Assembly (NCBI RefSeq): GCF_016093295.1
Contig: NZ_JAEDAL010000003.1
Location: 281,969-345,968, forward strand
Origin: Inhella gelatinilytica
Lineage (GTDB): Bacteria > Pseudomonadota > Gammaproteobacteria > Burkholderiales > Burkholderiaceae_C
DNA: 64,000 bases
Reading direction: 5' to 3'
Shown here piece after piece: positions 33,986 to 45,335 of this stretch (its first letter is position 1; each line of letters opens with the position of its first letter). Below the pieces are notes generated by a model. That model had not been told where the DNA came from and did not search any database. It saw nothing but the letters and a program-made list of their open reading frames with translations. Position numbers and translations under genes: made by a program.

Positions 33986-35260
33986 TCAGGCCCGACCGAG
34001 GGAGGCCAGCACCGGCCCCACGGTGTAGAAGGATCCGAAGACCAGAATTCTATCGGCGGGGTCACTCAAGGACCGGACATGGGCCACCGCGTCGACTGGA
34101 TGGCTGTGTTGACTCACGCTCACCTCGCCCGGTGTCTTGAGGCTGGGCGCCAGCGCTTTCCAACGGGCTGCCAAATCGGAGGCCGTGGCGGCGCGAGGAG
34201 AGTCCAAGTTGCAGAATGCCCAATGGTCGATCCACGGCGAAATGATAGCCAGCACTTCGTCCAGAGCCTTGTCGGCCATTGCTCCAAAAACGGCTCGGGT
34301 TCGGGGCGCGAAACCCATCTGATCGAGGTTTTGCGCCAGGGCCGCGACCGCATGGGGGTTGTGGGCGACGTCTAACACCAGAGTCGGTTGGCCAGGCAGC
34401 ACCTGGAAGCGACCAGCCAGTTCGACCAGGCTCAACCCCATTCGCACCGCTTGCGCGTTGATGGGCAGGGTTTCGTGCAGGGCTTCAAAAGCGGCCAGCA
34501 CACCCGCAGCGTTGAGCAATTGATTGACCCCTCTCAGTGCGGGATAGGCCAACCCGGCAAACCGGCGCGAGCGACCCTCCCAGCGCCACTGCTGCCTGTC
34601 GCCGTCAAAGCGAAAGTCCCGTCCGGAAAGACGCAGATCCACACCCAGCCGGCCCGCCTCCTGGGCAATGCTGGCGGGGGGCATCGGATCGGAACATACG
34701 GCCTTGCGCCCGGGCCGAAGGACTCCAGCCTTTTCTCGCCCGATGGTGTCGCGATCGGGACCCAAATACTCCATGTGATCCAGGTCAATGCTGGTGATCA
34801 CGGCGAGGTCGGCATCAATGGCATTTACCGCGTCGAGTCGTCCCCCCATTCCGACTTCCAGAATCACGAGGTCCAAGGGCTCGGCGGCCAGACGGCTCAT
34901 GATGGCCAGGGTGGTGAATTCGAAATAGGTCAGGGTGAGATCGCCTCGCGCGGCCTCAACGGCAGCGAAGTGAGCCTCCAGCGAGTCGGAGCTGACCATC
35001 TCACCTTGGATGCGGCAACGCTCTTCAAAGTGAACCAAGTGCGGCTTGCTGTACAGCCCGACCCGGTAACCCGCGGCTCGGGCAATGGCGTCCAGCATGG
35101 CGCAGGTTGACCCCTTGCCATTGGTCCCTGCGACGCTGATCACCGGCGCTGTAAAGCGCAAGCCCATGCGGTCACGGACCGCCTTCACGCGATCCAAAGT
35201 CATGTCGATGGCGGTGGGGTGGAGACGCTCGCAGTGAGCAAGCCAGTCGTTCAAGTGCAT
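33986..35260 (-). CDS. folC: Bifunctional dihydrofolate / folylpolyglutamate synthase
   Basis: A 424-residue Mur-ligase-like enzyme that adds glutamate to dihydropteroate and to folates. The ATP loop is SVAGTNGKGSTCAML near residue 45; the YFEFTTLAIM and GMGGRLDAVNAID segments and the VLDVAHNPHAV motif are present. It begins after the accD terminator, so it probably has its own promoter and leads the folC-dedD-cvpA-purF run. Confidence 0.94.
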   Translation of the reverse strand: MHLNDWLAHCERLHPTAIDMTLDRVKAVRDRMGLRFTAPVISVAGTNGKGSTCAMLDAIARAAGYRVGLYSKPHLVHFEERCRIQGEMVSSDSLEAHFAAVEAARGDLTLTYFEFTTLAIMSRLAAEPLDLVILEVGMGGRLDAVNAIDADLAVITSIDLDHMEYLGPDRDTIGREKAGVLRPGRKAVCSDPMPPASIAQEAGRLGVDLRLSGRDFRFDGDRQQWRWEGRSRRFAGLAYPALRGVNQLLNAAGVLAAFEALHETLPINAQAVRMGLSLVELAGRFQVLPGQPTLVLDVAHNPHAVAALAQNLDQMGFAPRTRAVFGAMADKALDEVLAIISPWIDHWAFCNLDSPRAATASDLAARWKALAPSLKTPGEVSVSQHSHPVDAVAHVRSLSDPADRILVFGSFYTVGPVLASLGRA

Positions 35261-35269
35261 GGCAGAGAC

Positions 35270-35295
35270 AAAAAAAGGCCAGGCAAAGCCTGGCC
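35270..35295 (-). terminator. Terminator after accD
   Basis: On the minus strand GGCCAGGC-TTT-GCCTGGCC followed by seven T, 23 bases past the accD stop and just before the folC start. It separates the trp-accD unit from folC. Confidence 0.92.
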
Positions 35296-35317
35296 GTTTG
35301 CGATTGGCCGCGATCGC

Positions 35318-36190
35318 TTACGCGACTGCATCAGCCGACTGGCGCTGCAGCATGGCCAGCGTATTGGCGACCGTAGTCCGCAAATCCCGGCGATCAACAA
35401 TCAAATCAACCGCGCCCTTCTCCATCAGAAACTCGGCGCGTTGGAATCCAGGCGGCAGTTTCTCCCGCACGGTGTTTTCAATCACACGCGGGCCGGCAAA
35501 GCCAATCAGGGCTTTGGGCTCGGCAATGACGATGTCTCCGACAAACGCGAAGCTCGCCGAAACCCCGCCCATCGTCGGATCCGTCAGCACACTGATGTAG
35601 GGCAGTCGGGCGCGAGCCAACCGGGTGAGCGCCGCATTGCACTTGGCCATCTGCATCAATGACAACAGGCCTTCCTGCATGCGTGCGCCGCCGGTCGCGG
35701 TGAAGCACACGAAGGGCACCTTTTGCTCCACAGCCGCCTCAACGCCGCGCGCAAACCGTTCGCCGACCACCGACCCCATGGAGCCGCCCATGAACTCAAA
35801 CTCGAAACAGGCGGCCACCAGCGGCACGCTCATCACGGCGCCACCCATGACGACCAAGGCATCCGTTTCGCCCGTGTTTTCCAGGGCCTCTTTCAGGCGC
35901 TCGGGGTATTTCTTCGAGTCCTTGAACTTCAAGGCATCAACCGGCAACACCTCTTGGCCAATTTCGTAGCGCCCTTCATTGTCCAGAAAGGCGTTCAAAC
36001 GTGCGCGGGCGCCGATGCGATGGTGGTGGCTGCACTTGGGGCAGACCATTTGGTTCTGCTCCAGGTCGGCTTTGTACAAGACGGTTTCGCAGCTCGGACA
36101 CTTGGTCCACAGCCCTTCCGGCACCTGGCGGCGCTCGGCCGGGTCGCTGTGCTGCATTTTGGGGGGCAGCAGTTTGTCCAACCAACTCAT
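35318..36190 (-). CDS. accD: Acetyl-CoA carboxylase carboxyltransferase subunit beta
   Basis: A 290-residue subunit of acetyl-CoA carboxyltransferase, which makes malonyl-CoA with AccA. The N-terminal zinc ribbon is visible as CPSCETVLY and MVCPKCSHH (C-x2-C ... C-x2-C). The crotonase-like core carries GGARMQEG and [12 protein letters not shown]. The ATG overlaps the trpA stop, tying it to the trp genes, as in many betaproteobacteria. Confidence 0.95.
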   Translation of the reverse strand: MSWLDKLLPPKMQHSDPAERRQVPEGLWTKCPSCETVLYKADLEQNQMVCPKCSHHHRIGARARLNAFLDNEGRYEIGQEVLPVDALKFKDSKKYPERLKEALENTGETDALVVMGGAVMSVPLVAACFEFEFMGGSMGSVVGERFARGVEAAVEQKVPFVCFTATGGARMQEGLLSLMQMAKCNAALTRLARARLPYISVLTDPTMGGVSASFAFVGDIVIAEPKALIGFAGPRVIENTVREKLPPGFQRAEFLMEKGAVDLIVDRRDLRTTVANTLAMLQRQSADAVA

Positions 36191-36999
36191 GACGCGACTT
36201 CCTTTAGATCGAGGGCGATGCGAATTTCCTGTAGAAATTGCTGCAACGCAAGCGGTGCATTATCGGCGCCTTCGCGCTCGATCAATTGAACCAAGGCCGA
36301 GCCGATGACCACAGCGTCCGCGACCGCTCCCACGGCCCGGGCGGAAGTGGCATCGCGTATGCCGAAACCCACGCCGATTGGAAGCCGAAGCTGCGCCCGC
36401 AGTCGGGGGAAATCCCGTGCGACGGCGTCTGCGTCCAAGTGCCCCGCCCCGGTCACGCCACGTAGCGAAACGTAATAAACATAGCCACTGGCCAACTCCG
36501 CAACTCGCGCAATACGCTCGTCGGTCGATGTGGGCGCCAACAGGAAGATAGGGTCCAGGTTCACGGCCCGCAAGCACTGCGCAAATCCCCCCGCCTCTTC
36601 GGGTGGATAGTCCACCACCAAGACCCCATCCACACCCGAATCGGCGGCGCTGGCTGCAAAGCGCTGCCAGCCCATGCGTTCAATCGGATTGGCATAGCCC
36701 ATAAGAACGACAGGCGTCGTGGTGTTTTCTTGCCGAAACGTGCGAACCAAGGCCAAGACGTCTGTCAGTTTGACACCCTGCGCAACCGCCCGTTCGGCCG
36801 CGCGCTGGATCACGGGACCATCCGCCATGGGGTCGCTGAAGGGCACGCCGAGTTCAATGACATCGGCACCCCCAGCGACCAGTGCACGCATCAACGCCAA
36901 GCCCGATGCCAAACTGGGATCACCTGCCGTGATGTAGGGGATCAGCGCCTTTCGGCCCACCGAGTGGAGTTGCTCAAAACACGCCTTCAGCCTGCTCAT
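36187..36999 (-). CDS. trpA: Tryptophan synthase alpha subunit
   Basis: A 270-residue TIM barrel cleaving indoleglycerol phosphate to indole. The catalytic Glu and Asp lie in [14 protein letters not shown] and PYITAGDP; the phosphate-binding [13 protein letters not shown] motif is near the C-terminus. ATG 36999 ([11 protein letters not shown]) is chosen; the frame continues upstream inside trpB. It overlaps trpB by four bases and accD by four. Confidence 0.95.
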   Translation of the reverse strand: MSRLKACFEQLHSVGRKALIPYITAGDPSLASGLALMRALVAGGADVIELGVPFSDPMADGPVIQRAAERAVAQGVKLTDVLALVRTFRQENTTTPVVLMGYANPIERMGWQRFAASAADSGVDGVLVVDYPPEEAGGFAQCLRAVNLDPIFLLAPTSTDERIARVAELASGYVYYVSLRGVTGAGHLDADAVARDFPRLRAQLRLPIGVGFGIRDATSARAVGAVADAVVIGSALVQLIEREGADNAPLALQQFLQEIRIALDLKEVAS

Positions 37000-38291
37000 T
37001 GCCCGCTCCCCTGGCGAATAAACGCCACGCCTTTGGCTTCTTCTCCCCGACAGGACGGGCGGCAGTAGAAAGTTGAACCCGACAGATCTGCCACCGTGCC
37101 AATGTCCTTGTCCCCACGCCCGCTGAGGTTCACCAGCAAGATCTGGCTCGCCGGCAACTGCGGCGCCAATTTGATCGCGTGGGCGAGGGCATGGCTGGAC
37201 TCCAGCGCAGGGATGATCCCTTCGGTTCGGCACAAGCGGTGAAAGGCGGCCAGCGCTTCTTCATCCGTGATCCCGACGTATTCGGCCCGCCCAACATCTT
37301 TCAGATAGGCGTGCTCTGGCCCCACTCCTGGGTAGTCCAGTCCGGCGGAGATGGAATGGGTTTCAATGATTTGACCGGCCTCGTCTTGCAGCAAGTAGGT
37401 CCGGTTGCCATGTAAAACCCCTGGGGTTCCTGCACTCAAGGTCGCGGCGTGTTGGCCTGTACCCAGGCCCCTCCCCGCGGCTTCAACCCCGATCAGCCGG
37501 ACGCCCTCAAAGGGGATGTAGGGGTAAAAGATTCCCATGGCGTTGGAACCTCCACCGACGGCGGCGATCACCGCATCGGGCTGACGCCCCATCATCTCGG
37601 GCATCTGTGCGATGCATTCGTCCCCAATGACGCGCTGGAAATCTCGCACCAGCATCGGATAGGGGTGCGGGCCGGCCACAGTCCCAATGATGTAAAAGGT
37701 TGAGTCAACGTGGGTGACCCAATCACGCATCGCTTCGTTCAGCGCGTCCTTCAGCGTACGGCTGCCCGATTCAACCGGCACGACTTTGGCACCGAGCAAT
37801 TCCATCCGGTACACGTTCGGCGATTGACGTTTGACGTCTTCCGCCCCCATGTAAACGACACACTCGAGCCCATATCGGGCGCAAACGGTTGCTGTCGCCA
37901 CCCCGTGCTGCCCCGCTCCGGTCTCCGCAATGATGCGCCGCTTGCCCATGCGGCGCGCGAGCAGCACCTGACCGATGGTGTTGTTGACCTTGTGCGCACC
38001 CGTGTGGTTCAAATCTTCCCGTTTGAGCAAGATCTGCGCACCCCCCAATTCGCTGGACAGTCGCTGTGCGTGGTAAATCGGGCTCGGGCGCCCCACAAAG
38101 TGGGCGAGTTCTTTGCGGAATTCGGACTGAAATTCAGGATCTTGGCTGTACCGGGCATAGGCCAATTCCAATTCGGCCAGGGCGTGCATCAGGGTCTCCG
38201 CTACGAATCGGCCACCGTAATAGTTCGCGCCTTCGGCCCCTGCAACCGGACCGAAATGCCCGCGCGCATCGGGCTGTTGGTAATGAATCAT
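36996..38291 (-). CDS. trpB: Tryptophan synthase beta subunit
   Basis: A 431-residue PLP enzyme condensing indole with serine. The PLP lysine is in [10 protein letters not shown] (near 100), and the phosphate-binding loop is VGGGSNAMG. It has about 30 residues more at the C-terminus than E. coli TrpB; the tail ends in a Cys-containing stretch, [11 protein letters not shown]. It follows trpF by 10 bases. With a tryptophanase at 21.3 kb, the window holds both synthesis and breakdown of tryptophan. Confidence 0.95.
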   Translation of the reverse strand: MIHYQQPDARGHFGPVAGAEGANYYGGRFVAETLMHALAELELAYARYSQDPEFQSEFRKELAHFVGRPSPIYHAQRLSSELGGAQILLKREDLNHTGAHKVNNTIGQVLLARRMGKRRIIAETGAGQHGVATATVCARYGLECVVYMGAEDVKRQSPNVYRMELLGAKVVPVESGSRTLKDALNEAMRDWVTHVDSTFYIIGTVAGPHPYPMLVRDFQRVIGDECIAQMPEMMGRQPDAVIAAVGGGSNAMGIFYPYIPFEGVRLIGVEAAGRGLGTGQHAATLSAGTPGVLHGNRTYLLQDEAGQIIETHSISAGLDYPGVGPEHAYLKDVGRAEYVGITDEEALAAFHRLCRTEGIIPALESSHALAHAIKLAPQLPASQILLVNLSGRGDKDIGTVADLSGSTFYCRPSCRGEEAKGVAFIRQGSGQ

Positions 38292-38301
38292 GGTTGAACG
38301 C

Positions 38302-38937
38302 TCAGCAAGTCAGGGCAGCGTCCGCCGCCCGCACCGCCGCACAAAAGCGGCGGATCTTGTCTGGGCACTTGACGCCCCGCGTTATTTCAACGCCCGAGGA
38401 AACGTCAACCGCCCAGGGTCGCACCTGGCGAATGCCATCGGCGACGTTGTCCGCATTCAACCCACCAGACAAAACGACCGGATAGGGAACGCTTGCTTCG
38501 AGCAGTGACCAATCAAACACCTTTCCGCCGCCTCCATAGCCCGACACCGGGGCATCCACCAGCAGTGCTTGGGCACCGGGGAAGCGCTGCGCGGAGTCTA
38601 CCAAGCGGATGCCCGGGTGCATGGCGATCGCCCTCAAGTACGGACGCCCCCAGCGTTCACAATCGTCCGCGGACTCGTCCCCGTGAAACTGGAGCAACAA
38701 GTTGGGTATCGCCCTCAACGCCGCCTCAATTTCTTCAGGCTGAGCATTCACGAAGAGACCCACCGGAGTAACAAAAGGGGGTAGCCCCTGGACCAACGCC
38801 GTCGCCTGCTGCAAGGAAACCGCTCGCGGGCTGGGGGGGTAAAACACAAACCCCAAGGCGTCTGCGCCCGCGTGGACCGCCGCCTGGACATGCTGCGCCT
38901 CGCGCAAACCGCAGATTTTGATTCGGGTGCGTTGCAT
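38302..38937 (-). CDS. trpF: Phosphoribosylanthranilate isomerase
   Basis: A 211-residue TIM-barrel enzyme of tryptophan synthesis. The catalytic Cys is in KICGLR near the N-terminus and the Asp in the [12 protein letters not shown] segment; the QFHGDES strand is conserved. ATG 38937 is preferred over a start at 38955. It follows truA by five bases. Confidence 0.95.
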   Translation of the reverse strand: MQRTRIKICGLREAQHVQAAVHAGADALGFVFYPPSPRAVSLQQATALVQGLPPFVTPVGLFVNAQPEEIEAALRAIPNLLLQFHGDESADDCERWGRPYLRAIAMHPGIRLVDSAQRFPGAQALLVDAPVSGYGGGGKVFDWSLLEASVPYPVVLSGGLNADNVADGIRQVRPWAVDVSSGVEITRGVKCPDKIRRFCAAVRAADAALTC

Positions 38938-38942
38938 TCGAC

Positions 38943-39725
38943 TCAGGGTAACCAATCCATCGCGGGTGTGTGTTCGGGAATCTGCAAGGAAGCGTCATAC
39001 CGAGGACCCAAGAAATAGAGGCCGTCCGGTGAAAAGGTCGGGGCGCTTTGGCTGCGATCTCGGCTCGCCAACACGTCTCGGACCCAGTCGGCGGGTCGAG
39101 TCCCCGCCCCCACCGCAATCAAAGCGCCCATGAGGTTGCGCACCATGTGATGCAGAAACGCACTGGCTTCAAACTCAAAGCGCCAATACGCGCCGCGGCG
39201 GGCGATCTCGATGCGTCGCAATTGTTTTACTGGGCTAGCCGCCTGACATTCCGCCGCGCGAAAGGCGCTGAAATCATGCTCACCCACCAGATGCACGGCC
39301 GCCGCCTGCATTTCAGCCTGATTCAAAGGCCGAAACACCCAACCGACGCCCCCGGCTTCCATGGCCGGTCGAACAGCGGACTCCAGGAGTAGGTAGGCAT
39401 ATCGACGGGCACGTGCGTGATTGCGTGCATGGAAATCCTCCGGGGGGAAAACGCTCCATTGCACCGCCATGTCGGGCGGGAGGTATCGATTGACCCCTCG
39501 AACCCATGAAAACAGCTCGCGGTCTCGTGTGGTGTCGAAATGAACGACCTGGTTCAGCCCATGTACACCGGTATCCGTGCGTCCTGCGCAAATTGTGCGA
39601 ATGGGTTCGTCCGCAAACTGAGCCAGGGCCTTTTCGAGGTGATCTTGCACCGTTTTCCCGTTGGGTTGGCTTTGCCACCCCAGGTAGTTCTGCCCCCGGT
39701 AAGAAACGCCCAAGGCAACTCTCAT
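38943..39725 (-). CDS. truA: tRNA pseudouridine(38-40) synthase
   Basis: A 260-residue TruA enzyme. The catalytic Asp lies in CAGRTDTGVHG near residue 53, and the RVALGVSYRG start is typical. It is the first gene after the fimV terminator and leads the truA-trpFBA-accD unit. Confidence 0.95.
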   Translation of the reverse strand: MRVALGVSYRGQNYLGWQSQPNGKTVQDHLEKALAQFADEPIRTICAGRTDTGVHGLNQVVHFDTTRDRELFSWVRGVNRYLPPDMAVQWSVFPPEDFHARNHARARRYAYLLLESAVRPAMEAGGVGWVFRPLNQAEMQAAAVHLVGEHDFSAFRAAECQAASPVKQLRRIEIARRGAYWRFEFEASAFLHHMVRNLMGALIAVGAGTRPADWVRDVLASRDRSQSAPTFSPDGLYFLGPRYDASLQIPEHTPAMDWLP

Positions 39726-39739
39726 GACAGGCTCCAAGC

Positions 39740-39769
39740 GAAAACGGCGCCTCGCAAGGCGCCGTTTTC
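39740..39769 (-). terminator. Terminator after fimV
   Basis: The stem GAAAACGGCGCC/GGCGCCGTTTTC has 12 perfect pairs around a 6-base loop, between the fimV stop and truA. The T run lies within the stem's end, so it may work in both directions. Confidence 0.8.
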
Positions 39770-39786
39770 AGGTCTTTCAGTGGGGT

Positions 39787-42162
39787 TTAGCGCAGTGAAT
39801 CCAGCAAAGCTTTGGCTTTTTCGTAGAGGGGCCCGCTGCCGACCTGGCGGATCAGCTCCTGCAACACATCGCGTGCCCCTTCGGTGTCGCCAATTTGCCG
39901 GAACTCCTCGGCCAATTCAAACTGCCGTTGCAGCGGGTCCCCGTCGTCGTCCGCCAAGTCTTGCATGGCATCGATGAGTGAATCCCCCCCCACACGGGAA
40001 GCCGTGCCGTCGTCGTGCGGACTCACCGTATCAGGTTCAGCGGGGCTCGCAGAACCCAAATCCAAGTTCCCCAAGTCAAAGGACAGTCCACCGTCTGAGG
40101 CCGTCGGCGCGGGGGCCGGCGGGGCCGCAGGACCGCCAATGTCCAGGTCCAGATCCATCCCCAGCTCCGGCAGTGCGGCCGGCTGAGCGGGGTTGCCCTG
40201 AGTCTTGTCCAAACCTGAATCGGCCGCGGATGCTGGGCCATCCAAATCCAGATCCAAGTCCATCAAACTAACCGGGCCTGCATCGGTCTCCACCACGCGA
40301 TCGGCCACAGGCTCCGGCTGCGGGGTCGGGCCCAACGGCACCGTGTCGGGCGTCGCAGAGGGCCCCGTCGAGCCTTCATCCTCGAACAACTTCCGGGGGC
40401 TCCCCCCTTGCTGGTACAGCGGATTCGTGGGATCGATCGACAGGCCCATCTCCCGAGCCTTGTCCCAGTCTTCGCCTTTGCCACCGGTGGCCGCATGGAA
40501 CTCCGTGGCGAGCTTTTCAAAACCCCTCACATCGCGACGCTTGGCGTAAACCTCGAGCAGCTTCAAACGAACCGCCAACCGATCGGGCTGGGCCCGGAGT
40601 GCTTCTTTCAGAATTTCTTCGGCCTGCAGATCGCGCCCATAGGCCAAGTACACATCCGCTTCGGCCACAGGGTCCACATCGCCATGGGCATCCAATTGGC
40701 TCAGTGAATACGACATGGACGAAACGGAGTTGCCACCGTCCCGCGTGTCCACTTTCTGCCCGCCGGTCACACCAAAGAAGGAATCCGGCTGCAAACGGCT
40801 TTCACCGAACAGTGTTTCGCGTGGTTCAAAGCCCTTGTTCTTGCGCGTCAAACGGTATGCGCCAAAACCGAGCAAGCCCAAAACGCCCAGCGCTCCAGCG
40901 GCGCCCAAAGGCGTGAAGAGCAGGTCCCAGAAGCTGGACGGCTTTTCATCCTGCACGGGCGGGGGGGCCATTGGTTTGGACGCCGGGGCCGATGCCACGG
41001 GCACCGCAGGCGCAGCACTCGCCGGCACCGAGGCCGGTGCTGCTGCAACCGGGGCGGAGGCGGGAGCTGAAGCTTGGGCTTTGGCCTCCTCCGCGACCTT
41101 CTTCAGGTCTTCAACATTGCGCGTCAGGGCCGCAGCCTGGGAAGCGGGCGTCGGCTCCGGGGTGGCCGTCTTGGGTGCGGCTGGTTGGGGAGCAACGACC
41201 GGCTTGCTCAGAGTCAATCGATCCCCGCTGGGGGTCGCTTTGGGCTCGGTCACGACCGCCTCCACCCCACCCTTCGCAGCTCGCTCGGGCGCCTTCGGCA
41301 ACTTGGGCGCCGCGGATGCAAGGCCTTGGCGCGCCGCCTCAAAATTGGAGGAGTGCGCCTGGATCAGCTTGCGGGCCTCAGCCTTGTCAACCGCCAACGC
41401 TGCCTCGCGTGACGGCAGTTTGAGCTTGGCACCCGCGCGCAACAGATTCATGTTGTCGCCCATGAAGGCGTCAGGGTTCTGACGGTAGAGCGCCACCAAC
41501 ATCTGGTCCAGCGAAACCCCCGGCATGCCATGACGCCCCGCCATGCGCGACAGCGAGTCCCCCGCTCGAACCGTCGTCAGGCCCCCTTCCGTCGTGGGTG
41601 CCAAAGCCACGGGCACCGATGCATTGGGCTTGTCGCCGCGACTGGATTTGGGCTCGCGACTCTCAGTCACCGGCTTCGGAGGCACCACAGGCGCCGGGGC
41701 GGAAACAACCGGCGGGGTTTGCGGTTCGGCGGGCTTGGCGTGACTGGGTGGGTCCAACAGCAGCGTAAATTCACGTGTCAATCGACCTGACGACCACCGA
41801 ACGTCGAGCACCACGTCCAAAAAGGGCTCTTGCACAGCACGGTCGCTGGTGATGCGCAACACAGGGCGCCCATCCGCACGGCGACTCAGTTGCACTTGGG
41901 CCCCAGTCAACACCGAGTTGTATTCCAGACCGCTGCTACGGTAGACGTCCGGAGGCGCCACTTTGACTTGCAGACTGGAGGCCTCTTCCGCGCTCAGCGA
42001 CGTGAGTTCAATCTCCGCCTTGAGCGTTTCGCCCAGCGCGGACTGCACGCTCAAGCGGCCCATGCCCAAGGCGTAGGCACTGGTGCTGAGGGCGCACATC
42101 GCAGCCAAAGCCACGTGGCGGAGATCAAAGCGCGAACGCGCAGAAGAATTGAGCGGATTCAA
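39787..42162 (-). CDS. fimV: FimV family polar scaffold protein
   Basis: A protein of about 791 residues, placed as in Pseudomonas between asd and truA. In order: a signal-like segment (VALAAMCALSTSAYA), the FimV N-terminal domain (GMGRLSVQSALGETLKAEIEL), a LysM domain near 195-250 (VRAGDSLSRMAGRHGM), an Ala/Pro-rich linker, a membrane helix near 425-450, TPR-like helices (ADVYLAYGRDLQAEEIL) and the C-terminal FimV motif (RQFELAEEFRQIGDTEGA). TTG 42162 has GGGAG upstream; ATG 42225 has no ribosome site but would add 21 residues. Role: polar organisation of type IV pili. Confidence 0.85.
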   Translation of the reverse strand: MNPLNSSARSRFDLRHVALAAMCALSTSAYALGMGRLSVQSALGETLKAEIELTSLSAEEASSLQVKVAPPDVYRSSGLEYNSVLTGAQVQLSRRADGRPVLRITSDRAVQEPFLDVVLDVRWSSGRLTREFTLLLDPPSHAKPAEPQTPPVVSAPAPVVPPKPVTESREPKSSRGDKPNASVPVALAPTTEGGLTTVRAGDSLSRMAGRHGMPGVSLDQMLVALYRQNPDAFMGDNMNLLRAGAKLKLPSREAALAVDKAEARKLIQAHSSNFEAARQGLASAAPKLPKAPERAAKGGVEAVVTEPKATPSGDRLTLSKPVVAPQPAAPKTATPEPTPASQAAALTRNVEDLKKVAEEAKAQASAPASAPVAAAPASVPASAAPAVPVASAPASKPMAPPPVQDEKPSSFWDLLFTPLGAAGALGVLGLLGFGAYRLTRKNKGFEPRETLFGESRLQPDSFFGVTGGQKVDTRDGGNSVSSMSYSLSQLDAHGDVDPVAEADVYLAYGRDLQAEEILKEALRAQPDRLAVRLKLLEVYAKRRDVRGFEKLATEFHAATGGKGEDWDKAREMGLSIDPTNPLYQQGGSPRKLFEDEGSTGPSATPDTVPLGPTPQPEPVADRVVETDAGPVSLMDLDLDLDGPASAADSGLDKTQGNPAQPAALPELGMDLDLDIGGPAAPPAPAPTASDGGLSFDLGNLDLGSASPAEPDTVSPHDDGTASRVGGDSLIDAMQDLADDDGDPLQRQFELAEEFRQIGDTEGARDVLQELIRQVGSGPLYEKAKALLDSLR

Positions 42163-42348
42163 GGCAACTCCCACCGCCTTGGGCGTTTCCACCCAAGCAC
42201 GAGAACATTCAAGTGCGGCAAGCATATCCGCAGCACAGCGAAGAACGAACTTTCAAAGCGCCAGAACCACCCCGTAGATCCCCGGGGGACTTGGCGGCGT
42301 GTCGTGAGAGGACAACGCACACCAACACTCCGATACGCTTTGTCGAAC

Positions 42349-43476
42349 TCAGTGTTCGATCAAGATACGCAACATGCGGCGCAGGGGCTCCGCAGCGCCC
42401 CAGAGCAATTGATCGCCAATGGTGAACGCGCCGAGATATTCCGGCCCCATCGCCAATTTGCGCAGACGACCAACCGGAATGGTCAGCGTACCAGTAACAG
42501 CCACGGGGGTCAGTTCTCGAATACTGGCATCGCGGGTATTCGGAATCACTTTCACCCAAGCGTTATCGGCGGCAATCATGCCCTCGATCTCATCCAGCGG
42601 AACGTCTTTCTTCAGTTTGAAGGTGAGTGCTTGAGAATGGCAACGCATGGCCCCGATGCGCACGCAAAAGCCGTCCACCGGGATGGCTTGGGTCGACCCC
42701 AGGATTTTGTTGGTTTCGGCCATGCCCTTCCACTCTTCCTTGGACATGCCGTTGCCCAGATCCTTGTCGATCCAAGGAATGAGCGAGCCCCCCAAGGGCA
42801 CACCGAAGTGCTGGGTCTCGATCGCACTGAGGCTGCGCTGCTTTTCCACGATCTTGCGATCGATCTCCAGGATGGCGCTCTTGGGGTCATCCAGCAGCGC
42901 TCGGACCTCGGCATTCAGCGTGCCGTACTGGGTCAGCAGTTCGCGCATGTGCTGGGCACCGCCACCGCTGGCGGCCTGATAAGTCTGGGTGCTCATCCAT
43001 TCCACCAGGCCGGCCTTGTAGAGCGCGCCGACACCCATCAGCATGCAGCTCACCGTGCAGTTGCCGCCAATCCAATTGCGCCCCCCCTGGCTCAGGGCCT
43101 GATCGATGACGGGGCGATTCACCGGGTCCAGGATGATGACGGCGTCATCGGCCATGCGCAGCGTGGATGCGGCGTCAATCCAGTGGCCCTGCCAACCCGC
43201 GGCACGCAGCTTGGGGTAGACGTCGCTGGTGTAGTCCCCCCCTTGGCAACTGATCACCACCTCGCAGCGCTTCAGCTGCTCGATGTCGTGGGCGTCGGCC
43301 AAACGCGTTTCGTTCTTGGCTTGGCGGGGCGCCGCGCCTCCCGCGTTGCTGGTGCTGAAGAAGAACGGTTCGATGAACTCGAAATCGCCCTCCGCCTGCA
43401 TCCGCTCCATCAGCACCGAGCCGACCATGCCCCGCCAGCCAACCAGGCCGACCAGGGGGTTCTTGGAAACTGCCAT
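42349..43476 (-). CDS. asd: Aspartate-semialdehyde dehydrogenase
   Basis: A 375-residue NADP enzyme leading to Lys, Thr and Met. The NADP loop is [10 protein letters not shown], the catalytic Cys lies in [11 protein letters not shown], and the substrate-binding [13 protein letters not shown] segment is present. ATG 43476 with AAGGTG upstream is preferred over a GTG at 43485. It lies 80 bases past leuB. Confidence 0.95.
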   Translation of the reverse strand: MAVSKNPLVGLVGWRGMVGSVLMERMQAEGDFEFIEPFFFSTSNAGGAAPRQAKNETRLADAHDIEQLKRCEVVISCQGGDYTSDVYPKLRAAGWQGHWIDAASTLRMADDAVIILDPVNRPVIDQALSQGGRNWIGGNCTVSCMLMGVGALYKAGLVEWMSTQTYQAASGGGAQHMRELLTQYGTLNAEVRALLDDPKSAILEIDRKIVEKQRSLSAIETQHFGVPLGGSLIPWIDKDLGNGMSKEEWKGMAETNKILGSTQAIPVDGFCVRIGAMRCHSQALTFKLKKDVPLDEIEGMIAADNAWVKVIPNTRDASIRELTPVAVTGTLTIPVGRLRKLAMGPEYLGAFTIGDQLLWGAAEPLRRMLRILIEH

Positions 43477-43556
43477 TGTGTTCACCTTGCCACAGGACCC
43501 TGGGTTTCCCGGCTCGCTCGCCGGGTCCCTGGGGTGGCGCAGCGAACCGAGAGCCT

Positions 43557-44657
43557 TCAGCTCTTGGTAATCGGGGTGGTTTTAATCGCGGCCACAACCG
43601 CATCACCCATCTCACGGGTGCCGACGCGCGCTGTGCCCTCGCTCCAGATGTCTCCCGTCCGCAAACCCTGGGCCAGCACCGATTGGACCGCCGCTTCAAT
43701 GCGGTCGGCCTGCTGGGGCTGGTTGAGGGTGTAGCGGAGCATCATGGCAGCGCTCAAGATGGTAGCAAGCGGATTGGCCACCCCCTTGCCCGCGATGTCC
43801 GGCGCACTGCCGTGGCTGGGCTCATAGAGCCCCTTGCCGTGCCGGTCGAGCGAGGCGGAGGGCAGCATGCCGATCGAGCCCGTCAGCATGGCGGCCTCGT
43901 CGCTGAGGATGTCGCCAAACAAATTGCCCGTGACGATGACGTCAAAGGCTTTGGGCGCCTTGACCAACTGCATCGCCGCGTTGTCCACGTACATGTGGTC
44001 GAGCTGCACATCAGCGTACTGCTGGTGCACCTCGGTGACCACGTCCTTCCACAGTTGCGAGGTTTCCAGCACGTTGGCTTTGTCGACGCTGGTGACCTTG
44101 CCGCGCCGCTTGCGGGCGGCCTGGAAGGCCAGGTGGGCGATGCGCTCAATCTCCGGGCGTGAGTAGCGCATGGTGTCAAAGGCTTCCTCCGCACCGGGAA
44201 AGTGGCCATCCACCGCGGTACGTCGCCCTCTTGGGGTACCAAAGTAAATGTCACCCGTCAGCTCGCGCAGGATGAGGATGTCCAGCCCCGAAACCAGTTC
44301 CGGCTTCAGGCTACTGGCATGCGTCAGCTGCTCGTAGCACAGGGCCGGTCGAAAGTTCGCAAAGAGCCCCAGGTTCTTGCGCAGTCCAAGAATCGCTTGT
44401 TCGGGGCGCAGAGCGCGTTCCAGCTTGTCGTACTTCCAATCGCCCACTGCCCCAAAGAGCACGGCATCCGCTTTCTTCGCAAGATTCAGGGTCAACTCCG
44501 GCAGCGGATGCCCATGCGCTTCATAAGCGGCACCGCCAACGGGCGCATGCTCCAGGTGAAGGTCCAGATCCAGCGCACGCAAGACTTTGACCGCTTCGGC
44601 CATGATCTCCGGGCCAATACCATCCCCCGGAAGCACGGCAATTAACCGCGAATTCAT
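43557..44657 (-). CDS. leuB: 3-isopropylmalate dehydrogenase
   Basis: A 366-residue NAD-dependent dehydrogenase of leucine synthesis. [10 protein letters not shown] at the N-terminus, [10 protein letters not shown], and the metal/NAD segment [14 protein letters not shown] are conserved. ATG 44657 overlaps the leuD stop by four bases; the longer open frame is leuD shadow. Confidence 0.96.
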   Translation of the reverse strand: MNSRLIAVLPGDGIGPEIMAEAVKVLRALDLDLHLEHAPVGGAAYEAHGHPLPELTLNLAKKADAVLFGAVGDWKYDKLERALRPEQAILGLRKNLGLFANFRPALCYEQLTHASSLKPELVSGLDILILRELTGDIYFGTPRGRRTAVDGHFPGAEEAFDTMRYSRPEIERIAHLAFQAARKRRGKVTSVDKANVLETSQLWKDVVTEVHQQYADVQLDHMYVDNAAMQLVKAPKAFDVIVTGNLFGDILSDEAAMLTGSIGMLPSASLDRHGKGLYEPSHGSAPDIAGKGVANPLATILSAAMMLRYTLNQPQQADRIEAAVQSVLAQGLRTGDIWSEGTARVGTREMGDAVVAAIKTTPITKS

Positions 44658-45304
44658 TGCGTCAATTCCTTTTTCAGCCACGGTTTCTCTGAGTGCCGTC
44701 GGGTTTGAAACGCTTCAATTTCGGCCGCATGTTCAAGGGTCAGGCCGATCTCGTCCAAACCATGGAGCAAACAGTGTTTGCGAAAAGGCTCCACGTCAAA
44801 AGCGTGTTGGTTGCCATCGGGCGTCGCGACCAGTTGACGCTCGAGGTCCACGGTCAATTCGTAACCTGGCGTTGAAAGCACCGCCGCAAACAGCCCATCG
44901 ATCACGGGGCTGGGGAGCACCACGGGCAACAAGCCATTCTTGAAGCAATTGTTGAAGAAGATGTCGGCAAAGCTGGGGGCAATAACGGCACGAATCCCAA
45001 ACTGCTGAATGGCCCAGGGCGCGTGTTCTCGGCTCGAACCACAACCGAAATTCGCGCGAGCCAGCAAGATGGAGGCACCGGCGTAGCGGCGTTGATTCAG
45101 GACGAAGTCCGGATTGAGTCGGCGCGAAGCGGGGTCTTGCCCCGGCTCCCCTCGGTCCAAGTAACGCCATTCATCGAACAGATTCGGGCCAAACCCCGTG
45201 CGCAGAATCGATTTCAGAAACTGCTTGGGGATGATGGCGTCGGTATCGACGTTCGCTCGGTCCAGCGGAACCACCAACCCCTGGTGCTGGGTAAATGCTT
45301 GCAT
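44654..45304 (-). CDS. leuD: 3-isopropylmalate dehydratase small subunit
   Basis: A 216-residue small subunit of isopropylmalate isomerase. [12 protein letters not shown], the swivelling-loop region [14 protein letters not shown] and [14 protein letters not shown] are diagnostic. ATG 45304 (MQAFTQHQG) is chosen. It follows the entericidin-like gene by 31 bases. Confidence 0.95.
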   Translation of the reverse strand: MQAFTQHQGLVVPLDRANVDTDAIIPKQFLKSILRTGFGPNLFDEWRYLDRGEPGQDPASRRLNPDFVLNQRRYAGASILLARANFGCGSSREHAPWAIQQFGIRAVIAPSFADIFFNNCFKNGLLPVVLPSPVIDGLFAAVLSTPGYELTVDLERQLVATPDGNQHAFDVEPFRKHCLLHGLDEIGLTLEHAAEIEAFQTRRHSEKPWLKKELTQ

Positions 45305-45335
45305 GCATGCTCCATGCCCAGGGGATCCCCGGGGC